Shown one piece after another: positions 25,813 through 37,300 of a DNA stretch of 64,000 nt (position 1 is its first letter; every line of letters begins with the position of its first letter). This stretch comes from Acanthochlamys bracteata (lineage: Eukaryota > Streptophyta > Magnoliopsida > Pandanales > Velloziaceae). The DNA lies in NCBI GenBank assembly GCA_019914995.1, contig CM034126.1:11413001-11477000 (forward strand), given 5' to 3'. The notes beneath the pieces are model-generated. The model was not told where the DNA came from and made no database searches. It worked only from the letters and a program-made list of their open reading frames with translations. The translations under genes and the position numbers were made by a program.

Positions 25813-27990
25813 GGGCTGTGTTATTAATGTTGGAAGGCGAAAACAATGTCAGAAACTGAAATTTAAGAGAATAACTTTTTAGAGAGCCTTAGACTTCATA
25901 TCTTTTACGGCCGAGTCAAACAGTTAGTACGCATAACACTTTTACTCCATCACATGTTAGGATCAGTACGTAAAAGCATGAATTTCTTTTGTGAATCCAA
26001 GTTAAGGGCATGTAGATACACGAGTAGCTACGGTCTACAGATGAAAGAATCCTTGCGTATATATTATAACCAAATAGAAGTCCTTTCTTCGAATCCTTTT
26101 TATAATGAAGATACCTAAAAATATTACTATCATTTCAAATTTGATTTGAATGCTGGATTTGTTTATTCTTTTATATATGTATATTATTAGCTAGCTAAGA
26201 AGCTTCCTTCTTCTTATCTTCTTTCTGCTTGATCTCGTGCATCAAAATCTTTCAAAATTTTCTTATACTTTTATGATGCATTTATTGTTGCGTTAAAAAA
26301 ATAAGTTGACATTTTCTTATGATTATTTATGTGTTTAGTAGATGATGTGATTTTTATTAGAGACTTTGAAAGTCGATAATGTTTAATATGTATGGTGTTG
26401 GGACTGCGTGCGGTTGAATGTAAAATACAGTTTTACTTACAGGACTAAGTTTTTTTTTTTTGCTAGGTCATTGTGAACCGTCTTCAAATTAATTATACAC
26501 CGACGCGATTGGTTTATGTTAATTGCCTGCTTTAATTTGTTACAACCATTTTTAATGAATACACAAGGAATAAAACTCAAAATTAAGTAACAAATGCATG
26601 CATTAAACTAGTTGCAATTTGTATATGAACAGCTTGATAAAAGACCAGCAGCAAGACAAAGTCATGCATCTGGCTAAGTTTTGTTCTTAATTAACTCAAA
26701 GGATCTGGTTCATTAAGTGCGGTCGATCTGAATTGACTTTTCATAACTGAATTTTTAAAAAGAATTACTTTAAAAGTGAGGTTCGAAAAAAATTAGTTAT
26801 CTTTTTACTTGTTATTATAAATGTTTTGAAAGTAATTTTTTTAAATTTGAGTTTAAAAATAAAACTTTTGTTAAAAAAGTAAAATTTAAATATTATAATT
26901 TAATTTGATTTGAAAATAAATTAAAAATAAATATTTTTTTAAAATTAGGTGAAATTAAAATATTAATAAACACGCTCTAAGTGTTTAAATTATATTTCTT
27001 TTTTCGCAATACGCTACAACTTATGAACTCGCATAATAAATAATTAAGAAAACCTAGCTATTATTTTTTGCAAGGTTCTGACTCAAAGTAAAATATAACA
27101 AAAAAATTGTGCAGAGTTGAAAAACACGATTTTTTAATTATAAAATGTGTGGTTAAGGTGCTTCGTTTGATAGAGACAAGAAGAAATTATTGCCAAGGAA
27201 AATCAAGAGAAATTAAAAAAATGTGAAAATAGAATTTTCAATATAAGTTAGGCATATATAGAAAAAACCAATACGCATCTAAAATAATTCAACAACTAAC
27301 GCATATAATCGAAGGCATGCAAGATTATGTATGCGTCATGTATTTGTATCTACCAAACAGCTGGAAATAATTCTGAAAGAAAAATATTTATGGATATTTT
27401 AAGCTTAGTTTGGACTAAGTATAGAATTTTAATCATGCATTAGATTCTTATACATAATATTTAATTTATTAGAAAATATAATAGTAAATAAGTTAATCAA
27501 AATAAAATATTTAAAGAATTTTGACTCGTATATCAAAATTTTAGTTCAATTCAAAAATTCTGTTAGCTAAAACTATTATATTTAAAACTTACTAAACTAT
27601 CAGCTCTAATATTATTATTAAGAAATATATTTAGTTAATCAAAATAAAATACAGAAAAGATACAAATATATGTATTATATTTTTATTAAATATTGGATGA
27701 ATAACTCATCCTTGAAACCAATATAACTAACATCCCTAAGTAGTAAGTTTATACTAAAAAAATTTAAATAATGATAATAACATCCCTATATATGTAATAA
27801 TTTCATAATTTTAATATGAAGTACTCGAGTTAATTTTATATTAAATAAAAAACAAGTAACTATCTTGTTCAGGACATAAATGAAGACCTAACTCTAGATA
27901 GACAAAAACAGTTAACATCCAAAATGTGTTGATTTCAAATATCGAAGTCCTAGGTCAAATAATTATAAACTGGTGCCAAACTCATTGACA

Positions 27991-28012
27991 TATATATATA
28001 TATATATATATA
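27991..28012. repeat. (TA)11 microsatellite
   Basis: An uninterrupted run of 11 TA units in an AT-rich spacer; no other feature is associated with it. Confidence 0.9.
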
Positions 28013-28239
28013 AAATAATTAGCATGTACAGAACTTAAAACTTGGATTAACATAATACATTAATCTATACCTAAAATTGAAATTAATGTTTGTTAAATAG
28101 TCACAGGTTGTACGAAATTTCCATCTGCCTACGAATTCCAAGTCTCAAGGGACCAAAGAAATTTCTAGTTTAAATCTGTACACAATGACCGGGGTAATCC
28201 CGCAAACACGTTATGTATCATAGAGATATTCTTTGTTGG

Positions 28240-28470
28240 GTTTTTGGAATATTTAAGAGTATTTTGGAAAAAATATTTTTATTTTATTTTAAAAGGAAGT
28301 TTTTTTATTTTTTAAAATAATAAAAATAAATAATAACGAGATATTATTATGTAAATTTTTTTATATTTTATAATTTTAATTTTGTAAAAAATATAAAAAT
28401 TTTATTAAAAAATATAAATTTAATAAATTTAAAAACTATTTTAGAAGAACATAATGTCAAATATTTTCTT
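28240..28470. repeat. AT-rich dispersed MITE-like repeat, copy 4
   Basis: About 230 bp from TTGGAATATTTAAGAGTATT to GAAGAACATAATGTCAAATA. The interior follows the shared order (A/T runs, AATAATAACGAGATATTATT, a TTATATTTTATAATTTTAA segment, an A-rich end). Edges are less clear than in copy 3. Confidence 0.4.
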
Positions 28471-28684
28471 TTTTTTTTTGCTCGGAAAATCGGTCATATT
28501 TATCGCTCCATTTAATTTTTTAGTTTAATTTAAAATATATAAATAAATTATATACTATAAAATTTTTGTATATGTAATTTTTATTATTTTGATATAAAAA
28601 GTTAAAATTATCTTTTAAGAAATAGCAAAATGACTTAGTTTTATAAGGGCTCTCTATATGAAATTCTTCTTCGCAGTTTTTTTA

Positions 28685-28915
28685 GTTGAAAGTTTGAGAA
28701 TAAAATGGAATTTTTTAAAATAAAAAATATTTTTATTTTTAAAAAATAAGTTTTATTTTTATTATTTTCTAAAAATAATAAAAATATATAATAAAAAATT
28801 TCGTTACGTAAATTATTTTTTATATTTTTAAAATTTTTAAATAAATTTTTTAAATATTTATAAAATATATAATAAAAAATAAAAAATTACTTTTTTATAA
28901 GCTGAACCAAACCAC
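28685..28915. repeat. AT-rich dispersed MITE-like repeat, copy 5
   Basis: About 230 bp. The interior (AAAATATATAATAAAAAATT then CGTTACGTAAATTATTTTTT) is close to copy 3, including the TTACGTAAATT word. The right edge reads TTTTTATAAGCTGAACCAAAC. Boundaries are by eye. Confidence 0.45.
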
Positions 28916-29591
28916 CTCAATAAATGTGAGATTTTTTATATAGTATTTAGGTTTCTACAAAGAATGAAGAAAACTCAATGATGCAATCAATATAAATGAA
29001 TATGAATTGACGAGTTAAAGTAAAAGAAAGCACCAATGCACCATGGCCGATTTGAAGTTGTTAGTGTGTATTTGTTTTACAGGCCTAAGTTTAGGAAACA
29101 TTAAATTATTAAAAATTAAGTAAACAATATTATTAGAAGCAAATTTAATTTTATTTCTAGAAAGAAATAAACTAAAATATTTTTTTTTTTATATAATTAA
29201 AAGTTATATAAAATAGAAAAGTTAACAATCTATTTCTATTTTTCTGTGTTTTTTTCTTAGCAGTAGACTTCACTGATGAAGCGAAAGCAAATGGAACCTT
29301 GCAAAATAATGCAAGTAATGAATGGGAACGCAAGATTTGGTCTTGTGGAAAATTTCTGCATAAGATTTGATGTAGTATACAGTAGACAAGTCATATTTCC
29401 AGCTAGCAACAACTGTTTATAAAAATATATATAATTTCAATATGAAAATTTTATCAACATGATTAGAGACTACTGACATATTTAGCTTAATTTATCAAGT
29501 AGTTTTTATTTCAAAAAATATCTCATATTTTTTAATAAATTTTTTAAAATATTTTTTAAAAAATATTATCAAAATGTTACCTAAATATCAC

Positions 29592-29598
29592 TATAAAA
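29592..29598 (+). promoter_or_regulatory. TATA box of the extensin gene
   Basis: TATAAAA lies about 100 bases upstream of the extensin ATG, leaving room for a leader of about 70 bases that includes a TTTCTTCTTTCTTCTTG pyrimidine tract. Spacing and sequence are typical of a strongly expressed plant gene. Confidence 0.7.
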
Positions 29599-29698
29599 CC
29601 CCCCTTATGTTCCCATGCAAAAGCCATCACACACATTTCATTTCTTCTTTCTTCTTGTTTAGCTGTGAAGCTTGCAGAGAAGCAAGTAAGGAATAATC

Positions 29699-30622
29699 AT
29701 GGCAGGCCGGATGTTAGCCTTCGCCGTTTTCATGATCTTTGTCTCTGTAGTCGCAGCTGAAGATAAGAACTACGTTTACTCGTCTCCACCACCACCTCCG
29801 TACTACTACAAATCACCACCTCCTCCTTCACCGTCACCGTATTATCACTACAAGTCTCCACCGCCACCATCTCCTTCACCGCCTCCTCCGTATCATTACA
29901 AATCTCCCCCACCACCTTCTCCTTCACCTCATCCTCCAACGTATTACCACTATAAGTCACCTCCACCACCATCTCCTTCACCACCGCCAACGTATCATTA
30001 CAAGTCTCCCCCGCCACCATCACCTTCACCACCACCTCCATACCACTACAAATCTCCTCCGCCACCATCACCGTCGCCTCCTCCTCCATATCACTACATA
30101 TCTCCACCTCCACCAAAGAATTCCCCTCCACCACCATATCACTATCCGTCTCCTCCGTACCACTACACTTCTCCGCCTCCACCAAAAAGGTCACCTCCTC
30201 CTCCATATGATCACTTCACTTACCCGCCTCCCCCTTACCACTACAGTTCCCCGCCTCCACCAAAAGAATCTCCTCCTCCACCATACCACTACACTTCGCC
30301 ACCTCCACCGGTAAAGTACACTCCTCCTCCATACCATTACACTTCTCCACCTCCACCAGTGAAATATCCTCCTCCTCCATATTACTATAAATCACCACCA
30401 CCGCCGTCTCCCTCACCACCACCACCGTACCACTACAAGTCTCCACCACCACCATCTCCCTCACCGCCACCACCACCATATTACTACAAATCACCACCAC
30501 CACCAACTAAATCTCCTCCTCCACCACCATACTACTACAAGTCTCCACCACCTCCAGTGAAGTCACCGCCATCACCTTACTACTACACGTCCCCGCCTCC
30601 TCCGACGCACTACAACACATAA
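29699..30622 (+). CDS. Extensin, Tyr-rich Ser-Pro repeat cell-wall protein (307 aa)
   Basis: Secreted structural hydroxyproline-rich glycoprotein of the primary wall. In the family, prolines of SPPPP are hydroxylated and arabinosylated, and Tyr motifs cross-link. A signal peptide (about residues 1-20, LAFAVFMIFVSVVAA) precedes the mature EDKNYVYSS start. The rest is almost entirely SPPPPSPSPPPP blocks alternating with YHYKS, YYYKS and YHYTS, plus a central variant zone (SPPPPKNS, SPPPPKRS, YTPPPYHYTS). It ends TSPPPPTHYNT. Single exon, no frame breaks. The repeats are rich in lysine and tyrosine, suited to ionic and covalent wall cross-linking. Repeat number is prone to change and to assembly collapse. 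Confidence 0.93.
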   Translation: MAGRMLAFAVFMIFVSVVAAEDKNYVYSSPPPPPYYYKSPPPPSPSPYYHYKSPPPPSPSPPPPYHYKSPPPPSPSPHPPTYYHYKSPPPPSPSPPPTYHYKSPPPPSPSPPPPYHYKSPPPPSPSPPPPYHYISPPPPKNSPPPPYHYPSPPYHYTSPPPPKRSPPPPYDHFTYPPPPYHYSSPPPPKESPPPPYHYTSPPPPVKYTPPPYHYTSPPPPVKYPPPPYYYKSPPPPSPSPPPPYHYKSPPPPSPSPPPPPYYYKSPPPPTKSPPPPPYYYKSPPPPVKSPPSPYYYTSPPPPTHYNT

Positions 30623-32004
30623 TTTGAGAGGCAAATAAAGAGTCCGTAGAGAGAGACGAGCTTCTTCCTCTACGTGCGTCGTATATCTTATTGCTTTTAA
30701 ATTTCATCCACTACGTACGTACATGTTTAAATATTTTTACGTCGTTTCGACGAGAATAATGAACGAACTGGTTGATACCAATCTTTAGTTCAATGATAGA
30801 GGTCATAAATAAAGAGATTGCACTACTACAGCCGCCGGCGAATTAAAGAAGCAGTGGTCAACTCTTTTTCATGTTTTTCTGTTTTTTGTTTCTCTATGTT
30901 TGCTCTCAAATACAACTATTGTAAGTTTCATATGTATCAGTGCAATTAATTAAACCCTAAGTGTATGAACTGCTGTTCTTTTTTGAATAAAATTAAAGAA
31001 GAAGCTGTTAGTTAAGCTATGATGATGCTCTGTTCATAACAAATCCTAAAAAATTTTCTGGTAAAAGAAACCAGTTGCTCCTGATTGTATAAATGACCTG
31101 TTTCTAATTCTCGTAACTTTAATTTCTCCCCTAAGAACTAGAGTCAATAAATTCACGTATTTTAATATATTATAAGAATTTATAATTTTACTTCAGCATC
31201 ACCGTACAAAAATTCTAAATAGAATTAAAATACAAAAATTAAAATTCAGTTCCAACCCCATTCAATAAACAATTAAAATATAAAAATTGAACTTGACTCT
31301 TAACTTATTTTTTTAAAAAATTTATTTCTCATTATTTATATTTTTGAAACTCAGGTGCATTTGAGACGAGCTCATACATAAAATCAAGCTAAGTAAACAA
31401 ATTTCAGTCTTCTAAAGTTACAGCTTTTTTATATAACAAATTTAATAAGCAATTTAATTTACAGCTTTGTTGCTCCTGATTGGAATATATCAAATTTAAT
31501 TTACAGCTTTTTGATAAGCAATTTGTTGCAGATTTTCGCCAAAGTCGCATACTGTCTCAATCTTGTAGTCAGTCAGTCGTGTTACTACAAATACTAGCAA
31601 TGTCTTTTAAAATATGATAATAATAAAATAAAGAAAAAAGAGATTTACCAAACTTTGCTAACGACATCTACATGATTGATCACATTAAAAACACACACAT
31701 ATATAAATCTACAACTCTGTTTGTCATACCAAAATTGTTAAAATTATATAAGTACCCTCACCCTAAGAAAGTAGGCCATGTTTGAGATAGCGTAAAAGTT
31801 TTACAAAAAAAACTTCTAAAAAGAAAATTTTTTATAAATGTTTTATAAAAGATTATAATTATTTTATAATTTAATTTATTTCTTTCTTTTAAATTTTTTA
31901 TTTGAAAAAAAAACTTTTTAAGTATAATATATCTATTTGTTTTGGGCTTAAATGTCAAAAAATCGTCCATAGAAGATACGCCATTATACGATACCAATTT
32001 AGGG

Positions 32005-32250
32005 TATGTTTAAATATTTTAAAAAAATTTTTTTGTCAAAATTAAAATTTTAAATAAAATATATATTTCAAATATAAACGAACTCAAATTATTATACTTT
32101 TCTTCTAATTTATTTTAAAACATAAATATTTTATTTTATTTTATTTTCAACTCATTTAAAAAATTATATATAAAAAGTAAAATTTTATTTTTTAATTTAT
32201 TTTACAAATATTTTATTTTTAGAAAATTTATTTACTTATACTTGAAACAC
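32005..32250. repeat. AT-rich dispersed MITE-like repeat, copy 6
   Basis: From GGGTATGTTTAAATATTTTA to ACTTATACTTGAAACACGCC: the GTTTAAA-type left edge and AAACACGC right edge recur at other copies. The interior is A/T-rich with ATATATAAAAAGTAAAATTT. Confidence 0.35.
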
Positions 32251-32474
32251 GCCGTGTGATCTTACCAAGCACTTCGTAGTTTAGTAAGCTTTCTCCTGAT
32301 GGTATTATATTGACCTTCACCGTACAGGCTACAGGTCTTCAAACTAACCTAGCTATTTCCTTCTATGTTTCAGTTCTATCAGCTTGTCTTCTTAAAAGAT
32401 GTTGAAAAAGAATACATAACGTCAATCGACCTTGCACCTAACCCTAGCTGATGTAGAGTACAACACTAGTGTGC

Positions 32475-32600
32475 GATTTAGTTTAGTTCATCAAAAAAAT
32501 AATTTTTTTAATTTTTAATTATATATTTTTAATATATATTTTATAAATATTTAAAAGATTTATTAAAAAAAATTATTTATAAATATTTTCAAACAATCGT
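32475..32600. repeat. AT-rich dispersed MITE-like repeat, short copy 7
   Basis: A short (~125 bp) version between GTTTAGTTCATCAAAAAAAT and AATATTTTCAAACAATCG, with TATATTTTTAATATATATTT inside. It may be a deleted copy. Confidence 0.35.
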
Positions 32601-32684
32601 AGTTCTATATTATTCAACTCTTGCATTCCGTTCTCGCTACAAATTTTTTCTAGTGTATGAGATTGGAATTGCTCAACTTTAGGA

Positions 32685-32945
32685 TTCATTTGAAATTATT
32701 TATAAAATAAAATTTTTTTAAAATAAAAAATATTTTTATTTTTTTTTATAAAATGAATTCTATTTTATTTACTTTTAAAAAAATAATAAAATATACAATA
32801 AAAAAATTTTATTCTGTAAAATCTACACTTTCTAAATTTTTAAATAAATCTTTTATATATTTATAAAATATATATTAAAAACATAAAATTAGAAATAATT
32901 AAAAAATAACTTTTGAAAGGCTTTCCTAACTCGCTCTAAACTAAT
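32685..32945. repeat. AT-rich dispersed MITE-like repeat, copy 8
   Basis: About 260 bp from CATTTGAAATTATTTATAAA to TTTGAAAGGCTTTCCTAACT. The interior parallels copies 3 and 5 closely, in order: ATTTATAAAATAAAATTTTT, AAAATATACAATAAAAAAAT, TTTATATATTTATAAAATAT. These three (3, 5, 8) look like the youngest members by eye. Confidence 0.5.
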
Positions 32946-34371
32946 TTGACCATCAAATCAGATAATTAGTACCTTCTTACAACAGTTTCCTGTATGCTAC
33001 GCAGAACAGTACAGAAAGAAGCATTGTCCCCGCAAAATCATCTTACTATAGTAATGCCAAAAATAGATTACTGAATCCCTAGCCAAGTCATAACTTTGAC
33101 AGCTACATTACACTGTGGAAATATGAAGACACGTTACACACGCACTTGTACAGTCTCGTTACATTTATGAAACGTTTGAAAGAACTTAACACTAACAAAA
33201 TTTCTGAAATAGAATTTATTTAAAATTTTTTGAAAAATTAACTTTATATATTCGTTGTGGCTGATCATTATTTTCTTTGTTTGATAGTGAAGTTTTAAGT
33301 TAATTAAGAAATCCCAAAAAGATGTTCTGATTTTATTACTCTGTTGTTTGAAGCTTCACACTTTCACCCATATTTCAGCTTTGTTTGTAGACTCATTGTG
33401 TTCCTTGACCATTTCAACAATACCATTATTGTTTAAAAGAAGGGAAAAAAATGAAACATGAATGCGCCGCACGGACTTGAAAGGATAGCTTCAAAGCAAC
33501 AATAAATTGCAGATCTTGAAATCAAACACACACAGCTTAAGGTGATCTTCAACCAAGACAGGCGAAATTTCCAGTCTAATATATTGAACATATTAAGTAT
33601 ATGAATCTCAGAAGTGGCCCTCGTGAAGTTGCAGGTTGCAGCTTGAATTTCTAGGAATAATTCAACTGGACTTTTCCTTGGCAAAGTTCCAGATAGTATT
33701 AAGATGTCCACATAAACCGTTGATTATAATAAGTAAATTTACTATATAACAAACTCGGCCTCAAGGATATACTACCAACCTCTCAGTTAAGGTAGAGAAA
33801 CGCAAATAATGCACGCCAACGCACCTAACGAAACAGCTACCTATTACATTTACCTGATAATATCTAACGGAATGCTGGGCAAAGTAGAATCATCAAAGGA
33901 AACAAAGGAAATATTAAAAAGCATAAAAAAGGTCCAAAAGCATTACAAAATAATCCCGCATTCCATGGAGGGAGAAAAACTACCAAACTATGTGCTGAGT
34001 GCAAGCAAAATAACATCATAATGTACAACGAGCACCAAAATGCAAGTTGCAGCTTCCATGAGTAGCTAGATGCATCTAAGGGCTGTCATAGCTTTCAAGT
34101 TTTATGGCTAAGATTTAAAACTGTAAACTGTATTTCATTTCGTTATGCTCTGTAAAGATATGATGGTCCTTCAACTAGAGAATAATAAAGGGATAAACAA
34201 AAAGTTGGACCAGAAAAGCCATGTACAGTCCAACCTATTTAGTTGATGAATCAGTTCAAACCTTTATCAAAAGGCTCCAACAAGCTAGAAGTTTCCATCA
34301 GTTAGATAGGATTCACCCAAGTTAATAAATCATGGCTGCTTGCTGCCAAACATCAGTGCTGAAGAAAGTGA

Positions 34372-37300
34372 CTACTGTTTCTTTGGTTCATTGACAAGTA
34401 CCTCAGCAAAGCAGACAGGGCATGCCTGAAGTATACTAAAAACCATCAGCAAAGTATACCAAAAGCCTTCAGGTGACTGCTAGTGACATAACTAAAAAAA
34501 GGTTGTAATCACAGTCATGTAACACTCGCCTTATTTATACTGAGCCATTTTGAAACACAAGCAGAGTGGTACACATGCTTGCAAGGCAGAGTCATCTGAC
34601 GGTCACCTTTTTTGTAGTCCATCTGGCAGATAACACACCTGCAAGAACATATAAACATATCAGTACCGTCTGTATATTTTCTAATCAAATTTCTTGAGGG
34701 CCTCGTTCAAGCATTTGTACTGTATATGCTATTACGTTGCCAGCTAAGTTCTATTATGTCATCCGTTGCAAGTTTTTCGCCAATGGAGCTGCTTCTCCCG
34801 TTGACCTTCAAAGCTCACCATCACATTTGACAAACTGCTGGGAATTAGCACCCTGGCCTATGCTATATATGTTGGTCTTCCCTTATGAAACCATGTAACT
34901 CTTCAAGGACTAGACAATTGGCACCATAAATTACCCTCCGACCAGCACAAACACCCACAGCAGTCTATTTCTTCTAGCACTGAGAGATTTGAAGAGAGTC
35001 AGAGACCATTCCACTTTTACTCAGTACACGTTTTGCCTTTGAAAATGGGTTACCCTCAGCAATTTATCAACCTAGGCTACATCTTCATGATCTTAACTTG
35101 AACCTCATGCAAGAAGAGACTGATTTAAGAATCTTCATAGAACGTGGTGCACTCTATTGTATGAGATTCATTTACCCACATTAACACTAATCAGCTGGTG
35201 CCATACAGGTGCCAAACACAAACAGTCATTATACTTCAATTTATGGGCTAAATTACATCAAAGGTCACTATAGCATCACTAAAATGTCAAAATATCAGCA
35301 TGGTTTATTTTATAACCTGGCTGTTAGGGTTTTACTTATAGTGCAAAAATGTCCTTAAGGTTTATTTTATGACCATATGGTCAATATAGTTTTGCTTGTA
35401 CTGCAAAAGAGACCCTACTTAACATTTTTTTTTCCTATCAAACGACTATGGTAAATATATTTGCTTGTTCATCGCCCCATCCCGAATATTTTCAAATTAA
35501 TCATCATTAATTCCGTTTGATAATCATAGATTTTTTGCAGCATAAGCAAAATCTAAGAACCATTTGGTAACAAGTAATTTCTGTAATTTTTTACACCATA
35601 AGAAAACCATTATGAACCATTTGGTGACAAAATAAACTCTAAAGACTGTTTGAATATTTTAGCGAAACTATAGGAGCATCTGATGTAACATGGCCTCGAT
35701 TTATGAAATGGCTATAAGATATGAAATGGATAAGAAACCAGTGACGTCAATTTTACTAACGAAGTAATTGAAATAAAAACAGCTCCAGCAAACAAAATAA
35801 CTTATATGAAAATAGGAAAAATGGACAGAAAATTCTAACAGCAGATTAAAAGAACCTACCTCTCACCACGGCACTTTTTCCTAGAGAAGAGCCCACATTT
35901 ATATTTTGAAACCGGAAGTGATGAGATGTGCTCCTGAGAAAGTCCACGACTCTGCGTGCCAACCACTTCACCTAAATCTAGTAGTTCCTGAGGACAAAGT
36001 TCCACAAAATAAACTTCACGGCAATTTCTCAAAATATTGAATGTAGAAATTGAATCCAATTAAAGAATCAGTTTCTACATTAAAAAAAATTATGAAACGT
36101 TGAGAACATTATAAGAAACATCATTTTCCGTTCATAACAAATAATAATGTGTAAAATCAATAAAAATTTGAAGTGATAAAAAGATATTTGTCTAGTTAAA
36201 ATTTACATAAATTTGATATAAATAAAAATCAGCACATGCTTAAATCAAACACTGCATTTTTTGAATATCTCAAATCCAGGAATTTAAATGCTCCAAGTGA
36301 GTGGTTTGCCTTTATCAACGCAGCCCTCTTAAAATTTTAACAAAGTGCAAGAAGTGAGCAAATATTCATATATCTGCTATGACCGTAAATTGTCAGCACC
36401 ATTGATAATTAGGTTAGTGGATACTTTGGCAAGGCTCATTGGAAAGAACTAACTCTATAGCTTTCATATGTTAAGAACTAACAGACTCAACAAAGGTCGC
36501 TGTTCACCAAAAAGGTAGCAGTAAAAGATAGAAAAAACTATCTATAAGCATACTGATTTGAAAAATTAAGATGCATCTAGCAAATATCAAGACAATGGTT
36601 GGACAAGTCTAGGGTTGAAGCCATGATGTATTCCAGGTTCTGTTGTTTAAACTGTTATTCATCCAAAGTACCAAAATGATCACTATGAAGTAAATTTCTG
36701 TTGTGTACAAATGCCATCTTCCTCACAGCTGTGTTATCTCCACATGTACCATTCACCACCTTCAATAGGAATCTGTCTACTTTTAATTTACTAAAAGTAT
36801 GGCGATATAATATACCAATACATGATGCCATAATGTATACAAGATTCTGAAATTCCTAACTTAATCATTTCTGTATCACATTGGAAACAAAATAAACTGC
36901 AAAGAAATAACAGTTGAACCTCATAAGTCATGTTATCCGGATCTATGTTGTCTTGCCAAACTACCTGCAATATACACAGAACTGAATCTGAAAATTTCCA
37001 AATAAAGTGTATGTGTAAAATATTTTGAATCACAGTGTAAAACTAGTACAATAACAAAATAAAAAAAAGGTTCATTAAAAAGCAAACTTATAACATAGTT
37101 TTAGGATTAGTAGAACATAGTCTTGGTAGGTTAAATACATGCAAGTGAGATGAGATATAGAAAGTGGAGTTATTATATATCTAAGAGAATCCATATGGTT
37201 TTTTGATTAACATGTCGCGAATTTGGCCAGTTCAAGGATTCATGATGAAGATACACACAATAGCATGACAAGGCACTTGCAAAAGGTTGCCTCTTTACAT

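Larger units (their letters stand above)
25813..29590. other. AT-rich intergenic region upstream of the extensin gene
   Basis: No coding exon was recognised on either strand. It contains a (TA)n microsatellite, two AT-rich dispersed repeats, and several A/T-rich stretches (for example 26740-26990) that may be older, degraded copies of the same kind. The last few hundred bases are the presumed extensin promoter. Confidence 0.5.
30623..34371. other. Intergenic: extensin 3' flank, AT-rich repeats, 3' flank of the RING gene
   Basis: No recognisable coding exon. A 3' untranslated region should follow 30622; AATAAA-like words occur near 30635 and 30808. Two nearby copies of TTTAATTTACAGCTTT (~31450 and ~31497) form a short local duplication. 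Three AT-rich repeats lie between 32.0 and 32.95 kb. Bases ~33400-34371 are more balanced and probably include the 3' untranslated region of the minus-strand BIG BROTHER-type gene; short frames there (33433-33711, 33809-34021) resemble no family. Confidence 0.5.

Noticed and set aside
29730-30506. Long minus-strand frames (158 and 96 codons) opposite the extensin
   Set aside because: They mirror the CCA/CCT-rich repeat of the extensin and give Glu/Val/Met-rich low-complexity peptides with no family resemblance.
33809-34021. 70-codon plus-strand frame
   Set aside because: It sits in the presumed 3' flank of the BIG BROTHER-type gene and has no recognisable domain or homologue pattern.
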